A stretch of DNA of 9,594 nt, from assembly GCA_900556545.1 (NCBI GenBank), contig USPE01000063.1, positions 1-9,594 of the forward strand. Direction: 5' to 3'. The position numbers were made by a program, and so were the translations under genes. This DNA is from an uncultured Peptococcaceae bacterium (lineage in GTDB: Bacteria; Bacillota; Peptococcia; Peptococcales; Peptococcaceae). Below, in pieces: positions 7,075-9,594 of this stretch; within the stretch, counting starts at the first letter, position 1; each line of letters opens with the position of its first letter. The notes below the pieces were generated by a model. It was not told the DNA's origin and made no database searches. It saw only the letters and a program-made list of their open reading frames with translations.

Positions 7075-7827
7075 TTGGAGAAAATCATATTAGAAAAATT
7101 ATCGGAGATTGAGCAAAAGGAACAAGTCACTATTTTACATTGTGTAGAATCCGGCAGCCGTGCTTGGGGCTTTGCCTCGCCGGACAGCGATTATGATGTG
7201 CGCTTTATCTATGTACGGTCGATAAAGGATTACCTGCGTCTGGAAAAGACCAGAGATGTGATTGAATGGCAGTTGGACGAAACACTGGATATCAACGGCT
7301 GGGATTTGCAAAAAGCCTTGCGTCTGCTGTACAAATCTAATCCTACCCTATTTGAATGGAGCAACTCACCTATCATTTATCACACAACATCTTATTGGCA
7401 GAAACTAGGACAGCAAATCGAACAATACTTTTTGGATAAAGCAGGCATATATCACTATCTAAGCACAGCCTACAGCAATTATAAAGACCATTTGAACGGT
7501 GAAACCGTAAAGCTGAAAAAATATTTTTATGTACTGCGCCCTATTTTGGCCTGCCATTGGATTTTTCAACAGCATTGTTCGCCACCTATGCTGTTTGAAG
7601 ATTTGATGCGCACCCAATTGGATCCGGATCTGCGTCCTGTTGTCGAAAATCTGGTAGAGAAAAAACGATTGACACCTGAGTTAGGAAAAGGTCCTCGCAT
7701 CGACGTATTAAACCAATATATCGAAAAAAACTTGATTCAGCTAAAGCAGCAGGCTGACGCTATGCAAGAAACTAAACGGAATGATTGGAGTACACTGAAT
7801 CAATTATTTTGGGATGCCCTGCAGTAA
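7075..7827 (+). CDS. RlaP-type nucleotidyltransferase (DNA polymerase beta superfamily, COG3541-like)
   Basis: The 250-residue product starts at TTG 7075, chosen for its AGGAGG at the right spacing. Residues 25-48 carry the nucleotidyltransferase signature ESGSRAWGFASP then DSDYDVR: the GS motif (27-28) and metal-binding D39 and D41. The segment DINGWDLQKALRLLYKSNP (72-90), then LFEW and SPIIY, is typical of the predicted nucleotidyltransferase family called RlaP, and D72 or D77 may supply the third carboxylate. A helical C-terminal part includes KKYFYVLRP. Family members are proposed, from genome context, to act in RNA repair or end modification; the reaction is not established for this protein. 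No RNA ligase or other repair gene is next to it. It lies 136 nt after the HD gene, apparently with its own promoter, and ends at a strong terminator. Confidence 0.88.
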   Translation: MEKIILEKLSEIEQKEQVTILHCVESGSRAWGFASPDSDYDVRFIYVRSIKDYLRLEKTRDVIEWQLDETLDINGWDLQKALRLLYKSNPTLFEWSNSPIIYHTTSYWQKLGQQIEQYFLDKAGIYHYLSTAYSNYKDHLNGETVKLKKYFYVLRPILACHWIFQQHCSPPMLFEDLMRTQLDPDLRPVVENLVEKKRLTPELGKGPRIDVLNQYIEKNLIQLKQQADAMQETKRNDWSTLNQLFWDALQ

Positions 7828-7870
7828 CAGCCTGTCGTAATAAAAAACTGTATAAAAACATCACTAAACA

Positions 7871-7927
7871 AAAACTGCTGCGGCAAAGAATATTCTAATC
7901 TCTTAACCGCAGCAGCTTTTCTTTTTT
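7871..7927 (+). terminator. Bidirectional terminator between rlaP-like gene and menA
   Basis: CTGCTGCGG (7875-7883) pairs perfectly with CCGCAGCAG (7907-7915) across a 23-nt loop; flanking AAAA and TTTT extend the stem. On the plus strand it runs into TTTTCTTTTTT; on the minus strand into TTTTTGTTT. It can therefore end the rlaP-like transcript and the convergent menA transcript, whose own 3' flank (7929-8066) is AT-rich without another good hairpin. Confidence 0.85.
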
Positions 7928-8066
7928 CAGAAACAACCATAAGTGTTTCCAAAATTTTTTTATATTTTATTGTGCTTATATTATTTTTATAGTAATGCAT
8001 ACAATTACTTTTATATTGATTTATACAATTCAATAAGCAAACAATCGGACAAGCAACAGTTTTCCG

Positions 8067-8975
8067 CTACAACATGGGCAAAAAGGTTTCCACCAGCAAA
8101 CCTAACGCCAAACCAAGGCCAAATGTGGTGTTGGTTTTGGACACCAGAATCATGGCTGGCATCATCTGTTTGGGCTGCTGCCCTTCCGGACGGAATTTTT
8201 CTACCGCCTGCCGCGCTGTGGGAATACTGAAGTAGGAAGCCAACAGCCAGACACTATGGCCGCCAAAGAAAATCAATCCGGCCACCCAGAGATAGCAAAA
8301 GGCAAATAGCATAGACAGCATCTGTACTGACCGTTTGTGGCCCAACAAAATCACCAATGTGTGCCTTCCGTTGGCCGCATCCCCCACTCTGTCCCGAATA
8401 TTATTACCGGTCAGAATCAGCCCGATTAACACAGCCACCGGTAAGGAAACAGCCGCAACATGCCAGTTGAGCAGACCGGTCTGAATATAAAAGGCAATGC
8501 AGATGACCCCGGTACCCAGAAAACCACCGGCAAACACTTCACCAAATGGAGAGGACGAAATCGGAAACGGCCCGCCGGTATACAAATATCCCACCAGCAT
8601 GCAGAATGCTCCGATCAGCAGCAAATACCAGCTGCTGTTAGCACAAATATAAATGCCCAGCAGCGCCGCCAGCCCATAAAAGCCCAATGCCAAGCCCAGC
8701 ACAAATTGAGGAGAAGCGCCGTCATGCACAATGGTTCCGCCGATTCCTACCGAATCTTTAGTATCCAGCCCCCGTACATAGTCATAATATTCGTTAAATA
8801 AATTGGTCGCCACCTGTATGGCGCAGCTGGCAATCAGCATAGCCAGAAATAACCCAAAATGCAGCGTTCTGGTGCAGGAAAAGGCATACATGCTGCCCAC
8901 CAGCACCGGCACCAGCGATGCTGTTAAGGTATGAGGCCGCAGCAAACGCCACCAAAAATCAAAATCTTTTTTCAT
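8067..8975 (-). CDS. menA: 1,4-dihydroxy-2-naphthoate polyprenyltransferase
   Basis: The 302-residue product is an integral membrane prenyltransferase of the UbiA family. MenA attaches the polyprenyl tail to 1,4-dihydroxy-2-naphthoate, giving demethylmenaquinone. The two Mg-diphosphate motifs are clear: NLFNEYYDYVRGLD (58-71, with N61, D65, D71) and GNNIRDRVGD then NGRHTL (190-207, with N191, D195, D199). The first part LLRPHTLTASLVPVLVG and the following IGGTIVHDGASP are typical of MenA and separate it from UbiA proper. About eight or nine hydrophobic segments are visible, and length is normal. The AAAGGA site (8988-8993) lies 12 nt before ATG, a long spacing that suggests modest translation. 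No other men gene is in the window. It has its own promoter and shares a terminator with the convergent rlaP-like gene. Confidence 0.93.
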   Translation of the reverse strand: MKKDFDFWWRLLRPHTLTASLVPVLVGSMYAFSCTRTLHFGLFLAMLIASCAIQVATNLFNEYYDYVRGLDTKDSVGIGGTIVHDGASPQFVLGLALGFYGLAALLGIYICANSSWYLLLIGAFCMLVGYLYTGGPFPISSSPFGEVFAGGFLGTGVICIAFYIQTGLLNWHVAAVSLPVAVLIGLILTGNNIRDRVGDAANGRHTLVILLGHKRSVQMLSMLFAFCYLWVAGLIFFGGHSVWLLASYFSIPTARQAVEKFRPEGQQPKQMMPAMILVSKTNTTFGLGLALGLLVETFLPML

Positions 8976-8997
8976 AAAACTTGCAAATCCTTTCTGT

Positions 8998-9011
8998 CAG
9001 TTTACAAACTG
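8998..9011. repeat. Palindrome in the menA leader
   Basis: CAGTTT-AC-AAACTG is a perfect 6-bp dyad with a 2-bp centre. It lies in the predicted menA leader, 4 bp upstream of the AAAGGA site. A protein bound here could block transcription; as RNA the 2-nt loop makes a stable hairpin less likely. Confidence 0.4.
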
Positions 9012-9042
9012 CTTTTCGCATCAATTTTTTGACAATGATATT

Positions 9043-9072
9043 ATTATAGGCAATCTGCTTAGCAATAATCAA
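9043..9072 (-). promoter_or_regulatory. menA promoter
   Basis: On the minus strand TTGATT (9067-9072) and a consensus TATAAT (9043-9048) are 18 bp apart. Transcription would start near 9036, leaving a leader of about 60 nt that contains the CAGTTT dyad. Confidence 0.75.
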
Positions 9073-9160
9073 GACAAATTCTTTTAAAAATTTTAATATT
9101 ATAAAAATGTGATGATAAGCAGCTTCATCTGAAAAACCGAGAGAAAATGTATACGAGATA

Positions 9161-9170
9161 CTTCCGGAAG
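9161..9170. repeat. CTTCCGGAAG palindrome
   Basis: A perfect 10-bp palindrome directly abutting the tandem repeat at 9171. It lies about 90 bp upstream of the menA -35. It may be a protein site, but a 10-bp palindrome can also occur by chance. Confidence 0.35.
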
Positions 9171-9210
9171 ATAACAAATCGTGTTACTTTATAACAAACG
9201 GTGTCATTTC
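9171..9210. repeat. Tandem pair of 20-bp repeats with internal dyads
   Basis: The unit 9171-9190 (ATAACAAATCGTGTTACTTT) and the unit 9191-9210 agree at 15 of 20 positions with no gap between them. The first contains the dyad TAACA-N5-TGTTA; the second a weaker version, TAACA-N5-TGTCA. Two helical turns between equivalent bases would place two bound dimers on the same face of the DNA. They lie upstream of the menA promoter and after the terminator of the preceding gene. Confidence 0.5.
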
Positions 9211-9254
9211 AAACCATGCACATATGATATCCATTCAAACAATATTTTCTACAC

Positions 9255-9295
9255 AAAAAAGCACAGCATGAATGGTTGCGTATTTCATGCTGTGC
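9255..9295 (-). terminator. Rho-independent terminator of the phosphatase-like gene
   Basis: On the minus strand GCACAGCATGAA pairs perfectly with TTCATGCTGTGC (12 bp, 11-nt loop) and runs into six Ts (9255-9260). It lies about 40 nt past the stop codon at 9337-9339. Confidence 0.9.
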
Positions 9296-9336
9296 AAACT
9301 TACATCAATAACAATTACTATAAACTGCTTCTTAAA

Positions 9337-9594
9337 TTAGTCAACATAATCCTCTAAAATCTGATAAACAACTGCACCTTCGCACTGTTTTGGCATTCTT
9401 ACATCCAGCATATGGGCTACGGTTGGCGCCATATCTGCCTGACGGATGATACGCTGGGAGTTATAGCCTTTCTTCAACCCTTTACCGGCTGCGATAAAGA
9501 TTGGCGCTACAGATGTTTCTTTATACCCTTCTACCATTGGCAGGGCATCACCGTGCAGACGGTTTACCCCTTCTTCTAACCAGTACAGTACATC
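9337..9594 (-). CDS. Alkaline-phosphatase-superfamily enzyme, C-terminal 85 residues (5' end beyond window)
   Basis: The frame is open from the right edge to TAA at 9337-9339, giving 85 residues; the start lies outside. The visible part has the C-terminal pattern of the alkaline phosphatase / type I phosphodiesterase / sulfatase superfamily: a candidate metal-ligand His in LHGD (14-15 of the visible part), then SVAPIFIAAGKGLKKG, QADMAPTVAHMLDVRMP and CEGAVVYQIL, which correspond to the usual 'vPlii.GpGi..G ... D.apTia.llg...P....G' end. Metal-dependent hydrolysis of a phospho- or sulfoester is the expected chemistry. The nucleophile and the first metal site are outside the window, so subfamily, substrate and location cannot be told. 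The gene ends at its own strong terminator. Confidence 0.75.
   Translation of the reverse strand, partial: DVLYWLEEGVNRLHGDALPMVEGYKETSVAPIFIAAGKGLKKGYNSQRIIRQADMAPTVAHMLDVRMPKQCEGAVVYQILEDYVD

Larger units (their letters stand above)
8976..9336. other. 361-bp intergenic region upstream of menA
   Basis: From right to left it holds the terminator of the phosphatase-like gene (9255-9295), a tandem 20-bp repeat (9171-9210), a CTTCCGGAAG palindrome (9161-9170), an AT-rich stretch (about 9061-9120), the menA promoter (9043-9072) and a dyad next to the menA ribosome site. I see no credible gene in it. An open frame across 8959-9177 on the minus strand overlaps the menA start and its promoter and is rejected. 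Confidence 0.7.

Noticed and set aside
7800..8033. A 77-codon minus-strand frame between the rlaP-like gene and menA
   Set aside because: It overlaps the end of the rlaP-like gene and the whole bidirectional terminator, is AT-driven in composition, and has no ribosome site.
8959..9177. A 72-codon minus-strand frame upstream of menA
   Set aside because: It overlaps the menA start in another frame and contains the TTGATT/TATAAT promoter of menA.
9171..9210. A minus-strand promoter made by TTGTTA and a following TTATCT in the tandem repeat
   Set aside because: The would-be -10 matches the consensus at only two positions, while a far better menA promoter lies at 9043-9072.

Overview
The window carries six protein genes and no rRNA, tRNA, CRISPR array or insertion sequence. 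The base composition, gene content and strong AGGAGG-type ribosome sites fit an anaerobic Firmicute. A gut Negativicute (Acidaminococcaceae, Phascolarctobacterium-like) is my best guess, but it rests on general familiarity with such proteins and not on a search. A menaquinone biosynthesis enzyme suggests some anaerobic respiration.

Layout: (1) 1-3474, minus: a very large exported protein, cut off at the left edge of the window, joining a purple-acid-phosphatase-like metallophosphoesterase to a choice-of-anchor I beta-propeller and a Ser-rich linker. (2) 3475-3746: its promoter, a row of hairpins of unknown purpose, and the typA terminator. (3) 3747-5567, minus: typA/bipA, a ribosome-associated GTPase. 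(4) 5568-5852: divergent promoter region. (5) 5853-6938, plus: an HD-family hydrolase resembling small ppGpp hydrolases, with an unrecognised Cys-containing C-terminal half. (6) 7075-7827, plus: an RlaP-type nucleotidyltransferase with a TTG start, closed by a bidirectional terminator. (7) 8067-8975, minus: menA. (8) 8976-9336: menA promoter, a tandem 20-bp repeat, palindromes and the terminator of the next gene. (9) 9337-9594, minus: the C-terminal end of an alkaline-phosphatase-superfamily enzyme, cut off at the right edge.

The genes look mostly like single-gene transcription units, each with its own promoter and, where visible, a terminator. The one functional link worth noting is the divergent pair of typA (BipA is reported to bind GTP and ppGpp) and a putative alarmone hydrolase. 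This link is an inference. I found no convincing new multi-gene system. The most interesting leftovers are the C-terminal half of the HD protein, the hairpin row at 3577-3711, and the operator-like repeats upstream of menA and rlaP.
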